From the NCBI RefSeq assembly GCF_002968835.1, contig NZ_PKQK01000009.1, positions 24,596 through 88,595 on the forward strand: a stretch of DNA of 64,000 bases, in the 5' to 3' direction. Below are positions 46,604-55,480 of the stretch, one piece after another (position 1 is the stretch's first letter; each line of letters begins with the position of its first letter). The position numbers and the translations under genes were made by a program. The notes under the pieces were generated by a model. That model did not search any database. It was not told the origin of the DNA and saw only the letters and a program-made list of their open reading frames with translations. This DNA is from Paenibacillus sp. PCH8 (GTDB taxonomy: Bacteria > Bacillota > Bacilli > Paenibacillales > Paenibacillaceae).

Positions 46604-47908
46604 TTAATCCAGACATTGCAAGTTATCTTTTTGCAGGGAAGTGCCTCTCACTTTATGATTGCGAAGCAGCACTGACGGATCATCTCCGAGCATCCCTGCG
46701 GTCACCACAGCATTCTCACCGAATTTATCACGCAGCTGATCCATAATTCGAATCAGATTGTCCTTCTTGGGCTTCTGTTCATATTCGAACAAGTCCATCT
46801 GCACCGCGGATTCTTCTCTTGGAATCAAGTTTTGGAGTGTAATCCCCAGCATCCGTACAGGCTTGCCACTCCCCCAATGCTTCGCAAATAATTGACAGGC
46901 TTCACGATAAATGACCGTCGCATCCTCCGTAGGAACTTCCATTAGACGCGATCGGGTGATGGTCTTCATATCCGGTGTGCGAATTGTGATCTGAAGCCCT
47001 TGGCTGAGCATTTCGTGCTTGCGCAATCTTCGGGCGACCTGATCACTTATATTGAGAAACACCCGATGAATCTCGTTCATTTCAGATACATCCGCTGGTA
47101 AAGTCGTCGTATGTCCGATGGATTTATTCGCTTCCCGCTCAGCATGAACAACAGAATGGTTAATACCGTTCGCAGAATTTTTAAGCCAGGTTCCATTCAC
47201 TCCGAAAAGTTCGGTCAACATCTTCTCATCCGATTTGGCCAATTGACCGATCGTTTCAATACCCAGTTTTTTCAGCTTTTCAGCTGTCTTTTTGCCAATA
47301 CCAAACATCTCGTTGCATGGTCTGTGCCAAAGAATCCGGGGTACATCCCTCATGCGCAAAATGGAGATGCCGTTCGGCTTTTTCAGATCCGAAGCCATTT
47401 TCGCCAATAGTTTATTGGGTGCTATCCCAATGGAACAAGGCAACCCCAGTTCATCCTTGATTCGACGCTGAATACTCTCCGCAATCTCCATTGGATTTCC
47501 GAATTGCCTTGAGCCTGTAATATCCAGATAACATTCATCAATAGACGTTGCTTCAAGCTGAGGGGTATAACTATAGGCAATCTGCATGAAATTCCTTGAA
47601 TATTGGCGATAGAGGTGAAAATCGGGACGAATCACGATCAGATCCGGGCACTTTTTCATGGCCTGATGTACAACCATACCTGTTGAGATGCCTCTATTAC
47701 GTGCGGTATAAGAACAGGTTACAATCACACCTTTGCGAAGTTCACTGCTACCCGCAACCGCTGTTGCTTTTCCTCTATATAAATCCGGTTCCTCCGCTTC
47801 ATGTACAGAGCAGTAAAAAGCATTCATATCCACATGCAGAATTACCCGTCCGGCTGTAGGATAGTATTGATCCACATTCGCTGGAGGATTGCCGTCTGAA
47901 GACATCAT
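46604..47908 (-). CDS. dinB: DNA polymerase IV (Y family)
   Basis: 434 residues. It copies past DNA damage with low fidelity. Palm motifs are VILHVDMNAFYCSVHE and ATSIDECYLD; thumb and little-finger domains follow. A clamp-binding motif QMDLF lies near residue 380. ATG 47908 or 47905 follows CGGAGG. I see no LexA site at its promoter. Confidence 0.93.
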   Translation of the reverse strand: MMSSDGNPPANVDQYYPTAGRVILHVDMNAFYCSVHEAEEPDLYRGKATAVAGSSELRKGVIVTCSYTARNRGISTGMVVHQAMKKCPDLIVIRPDFHLYRQYSRNFMQIAYSYTPQLEATSIDECYLDITGSRQFGNPMEIAESIQRRIKDELGLPCSIGIAPNKLLAKMASDLKKPNGISILRMRDVPRILWHRPCNEMFGIGKKTAEKLKKLGIETIGQLAKSDEKMLTELFGVNGTWLKNSANGINHSVVHAEREANKSIGHTTTLPADVSEMNEIHRVFLNISDQVARRLRKHEMLSQGLQITIRTPDMKTITRSRLMEVPTEDATVIYREACQLFAKHWGSGKPVRMLGITLQNLIPREESAVQMDLFEYEQKPKKDNLIRIMDQLRDKFGENAVVTAGMLGDDPSVLLRNHKVRGTSLQKDNLQCLD

Positions 47909-48002
47909 GAACCTCCGCCCTTTCATGCACACTAATTAATGAAACGAATTTTCTTTCTTCTATAGTATAACAAACCCGTTATATAAATTCAGTCGCGGGC
48001 TT

Positions 48003-48110
48003 TTATTTTCTGCGAGATCTGATCAGAGACCCAATAACCAGCCAACCTACGCTCACAAAAAGAATCAAAGTGAGCAAGGCAATTATCGTATTTTCCCATA
48101 CAAAAGTCAA
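48003..48110 (-). CDS. 35-residue single-pass membrane protein
   Basis: A short ORF from TTG 48110 to TAA 48003. Support: GGGGAG 8 nt before the start, an extended -10 TGTTATAAT on the minus strand (TATAAT at 48165-48160) about 45 nt upstream, and a sensible product with one membrane helix (IIALLTLILFVSVGWLVIGSLI) and a basic tail RSRRK. Such tiny proteins often bind a membrane partner; which one cannot be told. Confidence 0.6.
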   Translation of the reverse strand: MTFVWENTIIALLTLILFVSVGWLVIGSLIRSRRK

Positions 48111-48263
48111 AATCAACTCTCCCCTTCTTCCATATATTTCAAATATAAATCAAAAACTTATTATAACATAACTAGTGGTTACGAATGACATCCTCTTTAT
48201 TGCTCTAAAATCCTATAATTGTTACATGAAACTGCGATTTCTATGTAGCATTTGGCTATAATG

Positions 48264-48435
48264 GTGCTATAATAATTAATTATACAAATTCACGAGTTTG
48301 GGACAAATCAACGCATCGAGTTTAACACAGTGTAGCGTTACAGAATCGAAGGATTTGTCCACTAATGTACTTCATGCTTTTTCCAACTAACCATTTAAAC
48401 TTTAAAAAAGCGCTTCATCTTAAAGGAGGATCTTC
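48264..48435 (+). promoter_or_regulatory. cimA promoter and foldable leader
   Basis: The extended -10 TGCTATAAT ends at 48273; a second TATAAT lies at 48257-48262. The leader has a 9-bp perfect stem GGACAAATC/GATTTGTCC (48301-48309 with 48352-48360) enclosing AACGC/GCGTT (48310-48314 with 48335-48339). Further on, CTTTAA and TTAAAG flank the ribosome binding site AAAGGAGG. It lacks T-box marks. It may sense a metabolite or attenuate cimA, but this is unproven. Confidence 0.5.
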
Positions 48436-50055
48436 ATGTCAAAGGCCATTTCCATCTTCGATACGACTTTACGTGATGGCACACAAGGGGAGGGTGTCAG
48501 CTTATCGGCAGATGACAAACTCAAGATTGCCAAGAAGCTCGATGACCTGGGTGCCCATTATATTGAAGGCGGAATACCCGGCAGCAACACCAAGGACATT
48601 GAATTTTTCAAAAGAGTCAAGGAGTTGAACCTGAACGCCAAGGTCGTTGCCTTTGGCAGCACACGTCGCAAAGGTAGCATCGCCAGCGAGGACGCTAACC
48701 TGAAGCGCATGATTGAATCAGGTGCCCAAGCTGCCACCCTGGTGGGTAAATCATGGGACTTCCATGTGCATACCGCTTTGCAAACTACACTGGAAGAGAA
48801 TTTATCCATGATCTATGATTCCATCGCCTATCTGAAACAGAATGGCATGGAAGTTATTTTTGATGCAGAGCACTTCTTTGACGGATTCAAACATAATCCG
48901 GAATATGCTCAGGCTGTGTTGACCAAGGCTCACGAAGCCGGAGCGGACTGGCTCGTCATGTGTGATACGAATGGCGGAACCATGCCGCACGAGGTGCATG
49001 AGATGGTGTCCACGCTGTACAGAAGCCTGCCTCACGCACATCTTGGCATCCATACACATAATGATTGTGAACTGGCTGTCGCCAACACACTCAGCGCTGT
49101 ACAAGCCGGAGCCCGTCAGGTTCAAGGTACAATGAACGGTTACGGAGAACGTTGCGGTAATGCCAATCTCGCCTCCATCATTCCGAACCTGCAACTGAAA
49201 CTTGGCTATGAATGTGTCACTGAGGATTCCATGAGACAGCTTACGAACGTCGCTCGTTATGTCAGCGAGATTGCCAATGTGAACATGCCGATCAATCAGC
49301 CTTATGTTGGCAATGCTGCTTTTGCTCACAAAGGCGGCATTCATGTCTCTGCCATCCTACGGGATTCCCGTACCTACGAACACATTGTGCCCGAGCTTGT
49401 GGGTAACAAGCAGCGTGTTCTGGTCTCGGAACTTGCCGGACAGAGTAACATTGTATCCAAAGCACAGGAACTGGGGCTGGAGTTCGATCCAAGCAGTGCC
49501 AATTCACGTCAGATTATTGAGAAAATCAAAGACCTGGAGCATCAAGGTTACCAATTTGAAGGGGCAGATGCATCACTCGAATTGTTAATTCGTGAGGCCA
49601 ATGGAGATATGAAAGAACTGTTCACTTTCGAATCGTTCAAAATGCTTGTGGAGAAAACGGCTGGAAAACCCGTTGTTTCTGAAGCTTTTGTTAAAGTTAA
49701 TGTCGCCGGAACAAGCGCCTATACCGCCGCTGAGGGCAATGGACCGGTTAACGCACTTGATAATGCACTTCGGAAAGCTTTGGTACAATACTACCCTTCC
49801 CTTGCCAACATGCATCTCTCGGATTATAAAGTGCGTGTGCTCGATGAAAAGGATGCTACAGCTGCCAAAGTGCGTGTATTGATTGAATCCAAGAACACCG
49901 AAAACACATGGAATACTGTGGGTGTATCGGAGAACGTTATTGAAGCAAGTTGGGAAGCACTCGTACACAGTTTCCGCTATGCGTTGCTTCAGGAGAAGCT
50001 ACAGGACGAGCCAGGTTCACTTCCGATCCCGGCTCACGGGTTGAGCAACCATTAA
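48436..50055 (+). CDS. cimA: citramalate synthase
   Basis: 539 residues. It joins pyruvate and acetyl-CoA to citramalate, giving 2-oxobutanoate and isoleucine without threonine. The HMGL-like barrel shows IFDTTLRDGTQGEG, the metal-binding THNDCELAVAN and GTMNGYGERCGNANL. The C-terminal LeuA-type dimer/allosteric domain (about 400-520) is where isoleucine would bind. The length and the VGKSWDFHV block separate it from 2-isopropylmalate synthase. AAAGGAGG lies 8 nt upstream. A single gene with its own terminator. Confidence 0.92.
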   Translation: MSKAISIFDTTLRDGTQGEGVSLSADDKLKIAKKLDDLGAHYIEGGIPGSNTKDIEFFKRVKELNLNAKVVAFGSTRRKGSIASEDANLKRMIESGAQAATLVGKSWDFHVHTALQTTLEENLSMIYDSIAYLKQNGMEVIFDAEHFFDGFKHNPEYAQAVLTKAHEAGADWLVMCDTNGGTMPHEVHEMVSTLYRSLPHAHLGIHTHNDCELAVANTLSAVQAGARQVQGTMNGYGERCGNANLASIIPNLQLKLGYECVTEDSMRQLTNVARYVSEIANVNMPINQPYVGNAAFAHKGGIHVSAILRDSRTYEHIVPELVGNKQRVLVSELAGQSNIVSKAQELGLEFDPSSANSRQIIEKIKDLEHQGYQFEGADASLELLIREANGDMKELFTFESFKMLVEKTAGKPVVSEAFVKVNVAGTSAYTAAEGNGPVNALDNALRKALVQYYPSLANMHLSDYKVRVLDEKDATAAKVRVLIESKNTENTWNTVGVSENVIEASWEALVHSFRYALLQEKLQDEPGSLPIPAHGLSNH

Positions 50056-50071
50056 GCTTATTTCCCGGAAA

Positions 50072-50122
50072 ATAAAAGAAGCTTCTGCATCCATGGTTCA
50101 TGGGTACAGAAGCTTCTTTTAT
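50072..50122. terminator. bidirectional terminator
   Basis: ATAAAAGAAGCTTCTG (50072-50087) pairs perfectly with CAGAAGCTTCTTTTAT (50107-50122), between the convergent cimA and ResA-like genes. Confidence 0.9.
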
Positions 50123-50134
50123 GAAATTGGCAAT

Positions 50135-50686
50135 CTAATTCGCAACCAGTTCTTTAATCTTGCGTTCCAGTTCTTTCTCTGGCAGGATTCCCAGAATAAT
50201 CTCCTGGATCACGCCTCTGGAGTCAATTAGGACATTGGTTGGAAAAGCCACCCCATTGTATTGCGCATATACTATCCCCTTCTCGTCAATTGGAATAGGG
50301 AATGTCAATTGGTACTCATCCACAAAAGCTTTGGCATCTTTGAGCTTATCGTAAGATGTTACGTTAACTCCGTACATGTCAAGCTTATCCTTGTATTTTG
50401 CGGCCATTCTGTTCAGTTCCGGAGCTTCCTGCTTACACGGCTCGCACCAGGATGCCCAGAAACTGACGAACGTGGCCTTATCTTTGGCGCCGCCTACACC
50501 GTATGTCTTCCCATCCATTGCTTTCAGAGAAAAAGCCGGTGCCAGAAGACCAGCACGTGGTCCCGTCTCCGTAGGCATGGGTTCATCCTGCTTAAATACG
50601 GTGTCAATCCCGTCACCCGTATTCCGGGCTATTGTAATACTAACAAGCAAAATAACACCGAGGAGTATGTATTTATTTCGTTTCAT
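50135..50686 (-). CDS. ResA/TlpA-like thiol-disulfide oxidoreductase
   Basis: 183 residues. A single N-terminal membrane anchor, then a thioredoxin fold with WCEPC in SFWASWCEPCKQEAPEL, and the cis-Pro in VAFPTNVLID. Likely reduces cytochrome c apoproteins or other envelope thiols outside the membrane. No ccd or res genes are adjacent. ATG follows AAAAGGGTGG. Confidence 0.88.
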   Translation of the reverse strand: MKRNKYILLGVILLVSITIARNTGDGIDTVFKQDEPMPTETGPRAGLLAPAFSLKAMDGKTYGVGGAKDKATFVSFWASWCEPCKQEAPELNRMAAKYKDKLDMYGVNVTSYDKLKDAKAFVDEYQLTFPIPIDEKGIVYAQYNGVAFPTNVLIDSRGVIQEIILGILPEKELERKIKELVAN

Positions 50687-50927
50687 AACCCGCCACCCTT
50701 TTATATAATTAGCCTATTGAAACTGAAACCGTAATTTCTGTGCATGCTAAATGTTCATCGCCACTGCAATCCATAATCGGAACATTGGCTCACTACTATA
50801 CTTTTTAACATCGCTCTCTTTAACATTGTACCCTTTTCCTTTAAAATTTTACAATTCGAATCACACAAAATAAAATAAAAAAGGACCCCTGCCTAAGCAG
50901 GAGCCAAAGAGAGAGGGGTGAATACAA

Positions 50928-51425
50928 ATGGCAGCACTTCACGGGCAGCAAAACACCTTCTACATCCCTACTTCCGTAGAACAAGAGATGTCAAAGCATA
51001 TGTTCCTTATGCTGCCGCAGGAAGCCTGCGGGGTTGTGCTGGGTCAAGCCGCAGCGGGCGGTATACGAATCAGTCGGTTTCAGCCCATTCGTAACGTAGC
51101 ACCTGACCCGCTGCACCACTTTGTGCTGGACAACGCTGAGTGGATACGATCTATATTCTCCGAACCTGCCCTAATGGGCATCTTCCATACTCATCCATAC
51201 ACAAGGCCAGTGCCCTCCTTGGAGGACATACAAGCCCTTCCGGCGTTTGCCGGATTGCTCAAGATGTACCTTATCGGCTCACCTTGTTATCCAAACGGAT
51301 TACGACATCAGATGCATCTGAATGGATATCAGATTGAATCTTCAAAGGAACAACAGGATCAGACACCCCACTCTATCCCATTCCCTACCTACAATCTGCA
51401 GCCTGTTTCATTATGCGTGACTTAG
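50928..51425 (+). CDS. JAMM/Mov34 family metallopeptidase
   Basis: 165 residues. JAMM zinc motif: Glu in QEACGVVLG, then HTHPYTRPVPSLEDI with the two His, Ser and Asp. Bacterial stand-alone JAMM proteins remove or process C-terminal tags on ubiquitin-like sulfur carriers, but no such partner is next to it. GAGGGGTG lies 7 nt before the ATG. The 3' end overlaps the convergent exonuclease gene by 15 bp. Confidence 0.82.
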   Translation: MAALHGQQNTFYIPTSVEQEMSKHMFLMLPQEACGVVLGQAAAGGIRISRFQPIRNVAPDPLHHFVLDNAEWIRSIFSEPALMGIFHTHPYTRPVPSLEDIQALPAFAGLLKMYLIGSPCYPNGLRHQMHLNGYQIESSKEQQDQTPHSIPFPTYNLQPVSLCVT

Positions 51426-52148
51426 TTGGGTGTACAAGTCACCCAATGTCTCCACATTTTTTCGCGTCATATCCTCAAGATAACAGGACCATAACTGCGC
51501 TGTCATCTTCGCATCTTCCAGCGCGTGGTGACGCCCATAGATCGGAATGCCTCTGGATTCCAGCAATTCATCCAGCCCATACCCCGGCCTGTTCGGTTCA
51601 AGCCAGCGGGCCAACATCATCGTATCAATTAAACGATGCGTCAGTCTCACCTTCGAAGTCCGCCACAGCGCGGCATTCAGGAAAGCACGGTCATGCGCAC
51701 TTGCGTGTGCGACCAGAACACTTCCGCCAACAAATGACATGAAATCATGCAGTCCCTCCAGCAAAGTAGGTGAATCCAGAGTCATCTGCTGTGTAATGCC
51801 TGTCAGTTCAGTAATATGTTCCGGAACAGCAGTTTTGGACTGTACTATCGTATGGAACTGCTCCTCTTCCAGCACCACGCCACCATGAATTCGGACTGCA
51901 CCAAATGAAATAATTTCATCTCCATGCTGGGGAGAGAATCCTGTCGTCTCCAGATCAAATACAACTGCTTTCAGCTCATTCAGGGGAGTATGCAGTACCT
52001 CGGGTCTGCGTTGCTCTCTCATCATGGAGCGGATAAACGCCATGTGTTGCGCCGTAGGGGCTCCCATAATGGAAGCGATGGCGGAAGGAACCCCTCCCTG
52101 ACGCAGCGAATTCCAGAAACCTGTGTTGCCCCTTGCCGGCTCTCTCAT
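51411..52148 (-). CDS. DEDDh 3'-5' exonuclease (DnaQ-like)
   Basis: 245 residues. Exonuclease motifs: FDLETTGFSP (Asp, Glu), VAHASAHDRAFL (Asp) and HHALEDAKM (His, Asp). Its start overlaps the DUF294 gene stop by ATGA (52145-52148), so it is translated with it. In other bacteria DnaQ-like domains also follow DUF294 modules, sometimes as fusions. The role beside amt is unclear. Confidence 0.87.
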   Translation of the reverse strand: MREPARGNTGFWNSLRQGGVPSAIASIMGAPTAQHMAFIRSMMREQRRPEVLHTPLNELKAVVFDLETTGFSPQHGDEIISFGAVRIHGGVVLEEEQFHTIVQSKTAVPEHITELTGITQQMTLDSPTLLEGLHDFMSFVGGSVLVAHASAHDRAFLNAALWRTSKVRLTHRLIDTMMLARWLEPNRPGYGLDELLESRGIPIYGRHHALEDAKMTAQLWSCYLEDMTRKNVETLGDLYTQLSHA

Positions 52149-53233
52149 GGACGTCTCCTTTCTGCAAAACGCAACTGTCTTTGCAAAGCACGATGCACTC
52201 TTCGTACCAACCCGAGCGTATCCCTGAGTTCATAATGGACCTGCTTCTGTTTCATCTGTTTCTCATCCAGGAATCCACTGCTATGTTGCAGCTCCCGCTG
52301 AATAACAACCGGCGTACTTCTCCGAAGCTTCAGAGCAGCTATGAAGGCCCGCTGGCATGCATCCAGTAATGTAAACGGAACGGCTTCAAGCGAGGTCAGT
52401 CTCTCCATTCGTTTAAGCGTAGACGACTCTTTGATCCCATGCTGCAAAGCCAAATACCTTGCACTATTTACCAGTGGAATGTATACACCATACTTGACAT
52501 CAAATCCGCCTGCATGTTCACCGAATCGCTCTGTAACCACACGTCCGAGTACATTTAATGTAGCTTTATGTTTGACCGTATTACGAAGCACTGCATCGGA
52601 TAGTTCAGGAACCCGTTTGAACTGTTCATAAAAACTCGTGATCCATTCTTCCGCCAGGCTTGGCTCCCCTGCAACAAAACGCATATCTGAAGCAATAATC
52701 AGATTACGAACCGGCTCCCAATTCAGATCCGAGCTCCAATCGGTTAATTGTTGCTTCCATGACTCCAGCGTTTTTCTCCAGAGTGGCTCTGAGCACATGA
52801 CTTTGCCTTCACACTTGGGATAACCAAGCTCTTCCATCATGTCAGCCATTCGTTGTCCAAGCTGTGCAAAATATTCCTCTTTTCCTTCATGCGGAGAATC
52901 ACTAATGATCATGCCATTATCTTGATCGCTCCATAACGTCGCTTCTTCCCTGCCCGAACTTCCAAATACGATAAAGGCATAGGGGACGGGAGGTTGGCCG
53001 AAGCCTTCCTCAACCATCCCCTGTATGCATAACTCTATTGCTTTCCGTGCAATCCGGTCATGCAGTTCATTTACCGTTTGGTACCACTCGATCAGCGACA
53101 AGGAAGCGGACAACCATTCATGGAGCTCATTCTGTAAATTCACACGTGCCTGGCGCAGTTCTTGAGAAGACACCGCACCATCGATTCCCTGATAAGACCA
53201 GGAATGGTTTATAAGCGAGATGGGTTCCATCAT
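52145..53233 (-). CDS. DUF294 putative nucleotidyltransferase (GlnD-like)
   Basis: About 362 residues. The nucleotidyltransferase motif is GSSGREEATLWSDQDNG near residue 90, with a DUF294 C-terminal domain after it. The fold is shared with the uridylyltransferase part of GlnD, which modifies PII in nitrogen control. ATG 53233 follows AAGGAGG by 7 nt and lies 38 nt behind amt. There is no PII (glnK) gene here. A link to nitrogen signalling is inferred from position only. Confidence 0.82.
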   Translation of the reverse strand: MMEPISLINHSWSYQGIDGAVSSQELRQARVNLQNELHEWLSASLSLIEWYQTVNELHDRIARKAIELCIQGMVEEGFGQPPVPYAFIVFGSSGREEATLWSDQDNGMIISDSPHEGKEEYFAQLGQRMADMMEELGYPKCEGKVMCSEPLWRKTLESWKQQLTDWSSDLNWEPVRNLIIASDMRFVAGEPSLAEEWITSFYEQFKRVPELSDAVLRNTVKHKATLNVLGRVVTERFGEHAGGFDVKYGVYIPLVNSARYLALQHGIKESSTLKRMERLTSLEAVPFTLLDACQRAFIAALKLRRSTPVVIQRELQHSSGFLDEKQMKQKQVHYELRDTLGLVRRVHRALQRQLRFAERRRP

Positions 53234-53271
53234 GTCCAGCCTCCTTGAAGCATGTTTCAGCATTTTTCACC

Positions 53272-54672
53272 TCAGGAGCTGAACGTACCGCCACCCGATT
53301 TAGAATCTGCATTCTTCATTTGCTCAGGATATCCGTAAGTTCCGTGTTCACTAATATCCAGTCCCATGGTTTCTTCTTCTTCAGTAACACGGATGCCCAT
53401 GATGGCTTTCATTCCGCCCAGAATAATGAAGGACATAACCAGTACGAAAGCAAAAGCACCTACCAGACCTAGAAGCTGTACACCCAATTGGTGGAATCCA
53501 CCGCCATAGAACAGACCTGCTTGACCTACACCCGCATGTTCAGCCAGTTCAGGTGTTGCGAACAAACCTGTGGAGATGGCTCCCCACATACCAGCGACAC
53601 CGTGTACGGAGAAAGCGTAGATTGGATCATCAATGCCTTTACGATCAAAGTACTGTGCTGTGAAGAATGTGATGATACCTGCCAAAGCACCAATGACGAG
53701 AGCTGCCCAAGGTTCAACGAATGCACAAGCCCCTGTAATCGCTACGAGTGCCGCAAGCACACCGTTTAACATGCTAGGAATATCGGACTTGCCAAGAACT
53801 GCCCAGGAGATCAACAGTGCAGCAACACCACCAGCTGCAGCAGCTACGTTAGTAGTCAATGCAACATAACCAAAGAATCCATCATCCAGTGCAGTTAATG
53901 TACTACCTGGATTGAAGCCGAACCAACCGATCCAGAGGATGATAACCCCGAGTACGGAATATACTTGGTTGTGACCTGGAATGATGTTAGGTTTGCCGTC
54001 TTTGTTGTATTTACCGATACGCGGTTTCAACAAGATGGTAGCTACCAATGCTGCAGTCGCACCAGTCAAGTGAACAACCGTCGATCCTGCAAAGTCTTGC
54101 ATACCCAGCTCAGCCAACCAGCCGCCGCCCCATACCCAGTGAGCAACAACCGGATACATAATAATGGTATAAAGTGTACCGAATACAATATATACGCTCA
54201 TCTTTGCACGTTCAGCCATACCACCGCAGGCAATAGCCAGAGATACCGCCGCAAAGGCGAGGTGGAATACAAACTTAACAGTCAATGGAACATCTGAGAA
54301 AGCCAGTGATTCGAAGGAAGCAGCCATTTGGTCACCACTCAGGAAGAACCCTGTTGTTCCGAAGAAGCTGTTACCATTACCGAAACCAAGACCGAAGCCC
54401 AGACCCCAGAAGGCAATAACTGAAATTCCCAATGTCAGGATTGTTTTACCTGCAATGTGTCCTGCATTCTTCATTCGTGTAGAACCCGCTTCAAGTAAAG
54501 CAAATCCCCCTTGCATCAAGAACACCAGCACTACAGCCAGAAACGTAAAAGCTGAGTTCAGACCACTTTGAAGTTCGATGTTAGTCGGCCCCTCCGCAGC
54601 TGCGAATGCACTGACCGGGAATGCGAATAAAGTAAGCATTGCTAACATCAAAACCATCCATTTCTTTCTCAT
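53272..54672 (-). CDS. amt: ammonium transporter
   Basis: 466 residues. It has a cleavable N-terminal signal sequence (AFPVSAFAAAEG) and eleven expected membrane helices. Amt marks: the DFAGSTVVHLTGATAAL block with the first pore His, the second pore His in FSVHGVAGMWG, and WFGFNPGSTL. It brings in ammonium. The C-terminal tail carries the conserved DISEHGTYGYPE. A GlnR/TnrA box lies in its promoter. Confidence 0.95.
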   Translation of the reverse strand: MRKKWMVLMLAMLTLFAFPVSAFAAAEGPTNIELQSGLNSAFTFLAVVLVFLMQGGFALLEAGSTRMKNAGHIAGKTILTLGISVIAFWGLGFGLGFGNGNSFFGTTGFFLSGDQMAASFESLAFSDVPLTVKFVFHLAFAAVSLAIACGGMAERAKMSVYIVFGTLYTIIMYPVVAHWVWGGGWLAELGMQDFAGSTVVHLTGATAALVATILLKPRIGKYNKDGKPNIIPGHNQVYSVLGVIILWIGWFGFNPGSTLTALDDGFFGYVALTTNVAAAAGGVAALLISWAVLGKSDIPSMLNGVLAALVAITGACAFVEPWAALVIGALAGIITFFTAQYFDRKGIDDPIYAFSVHGVAGMWGAISTGLFATPELAEHAGVGQAGLFYGGGFHQLGVQLLGLVGAFAFVLVMSFIILGGMKAIMGIRVTEEEETMGLDISEHGTYGYPEQMKNADSKSGGGTFSS

Positions 54673-54690
54673 ATACCCCACTCCCTCTTA

Positions 54691-54707
54691 TGTTAAGTTT
54701 CTTCACA
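54691..54707 (-). promoter_or_regulatory. GlnR/TnrA box of amt
   Basis: TGTTAAGTTTCTTCACA fits TGTNA-N7-TNACA perfectly. It lies 19-35 bp ahead of the ATG and downstream of the predicted transcription start, so binding would block transcription when nitrogen is plentiful (GlnR mode). Confidence 0.82.
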
Positions 54708-54728
54708 TATCGTGAAACTCTTAATGCC

Positions 54729-54758
54729 ATTATAAGCAGAAGAGAGGAAAGTTGACAA
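54729..54758 (-). promoter_or_regulatory. amt promoter
   Basis: On the minus strand TTGTCA (54758-54753), 18-bp spacer, TATAAT (54734-54729). Confidence 0.75.
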
Positions 54759-54893
54759 GAGTATTTTCATCAAATCTGAAAAATATTTCTGGGAATAAAG
54801 TCATGCGTCTTTTTCTTGCATTTAAGTACATATTCACATTCTATGAGCACATAGATATAGAAATGCAGTATGCTGATCACCAAAGCATAACGT

Positions 54894-54923
54894 TTGACTG
54901 TACGGTTAAAGATCATGTATCAT
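54894..54923 (+). promoter_or_regulatory. promoter of the merR-like gene
   Basis: TTGACT (54894-54899), 18-bp spacer, TATCAT (54918-54923), about 80 bp before the gene. The stretch 54760-54890 shows nothing else. Confidence 0.55.
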
Positions 54924-55023
54924 ACTTATTAGAAAGAAAATTGGGCGTAGTATAGAAAATCGCAAGCGGAAACTACAATTCCCTACATTTGAACTTGCAA
55001 GCGAGGTGAATATCATTGGGGAT

Positions 55024-55452
55024 ATGAAACTTTTTCGAATTGGCGAACTCGCCAAGACAGCTGGTGTCAGTGAGCGGACGATTGATTATTACACCAAGCT
55101 CGGATTAATCCATCCTGAGGAACGTACTCAGAAAAATTATCGTCTCTATAGTAATGAAACTTTAACCAGACTTGAACGTATTGTACAGATGAAACAAGAG
55201 AAGTATAGTCTCGACGAGATTAAGCAATCTCTTGAGAAGTGGCGTCTGGTTAGCACGGAAGAACAAGTTGCCAGCAAATTGACAACGTTGGAGCTTCATG
55301 TGCAACAACTTGAGCGAGAGGTTAACGAACTCAAACCGCTACTTGGGGAGATGAAACCTGTACAAGCACGCAAGATGATGGCAGGACTTCTTACGAAGAG
55401 TGCCGGTACAATGGAGGCATTGAAAATCTTGCTTGAGAACACCATGATGTAG
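55024..55452 (+). CDS. MerR family regulator
   Basis: 142 residues. N-terminal winged helix (FRIGELAKTAGVSERTIDYYTKLGLI), then a coiled-coil dimer helix. There is no metal-binding cysteine pair, so it is not a classic metal sensor; the effector is unknown. ATG 55024 matches the conserved start, but its spacing from GAGGTG is long; GTG 55006 is an alternative. It lies 28 nt ahead of yugP and may be co-transcribed. Confidence 0.83.
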   Translation: MKLFRIGELAKTAGVSERTIDYYTKLGLIHPEERTQKNYRLYSNETLTRLERIVQMKQEKYSLDEIKQSLEKWRLVSTEEQVASKLTTLELHVQQLEREVNELKPLLGEMKPVQARKMMAGLLTKSAGTMEALKILLENTMM

Positions 55453-55480
55453 CTTATTTCTAGAAAGCGGAGGAATGAAT

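Noticed and set aside
48280..48435. T-box leader for cimA
   Set aside because: No specifier loop, no AGTA/GAAG stem I motifs, no T-box sequence (TGG with ACCGCG) and no terminator before the gene.
54752..54955. 67-codon open frame between amt and the merR-like gene
   Set aside because: No ribosome binding site, overlaps the amt promoter, and the product looks random.
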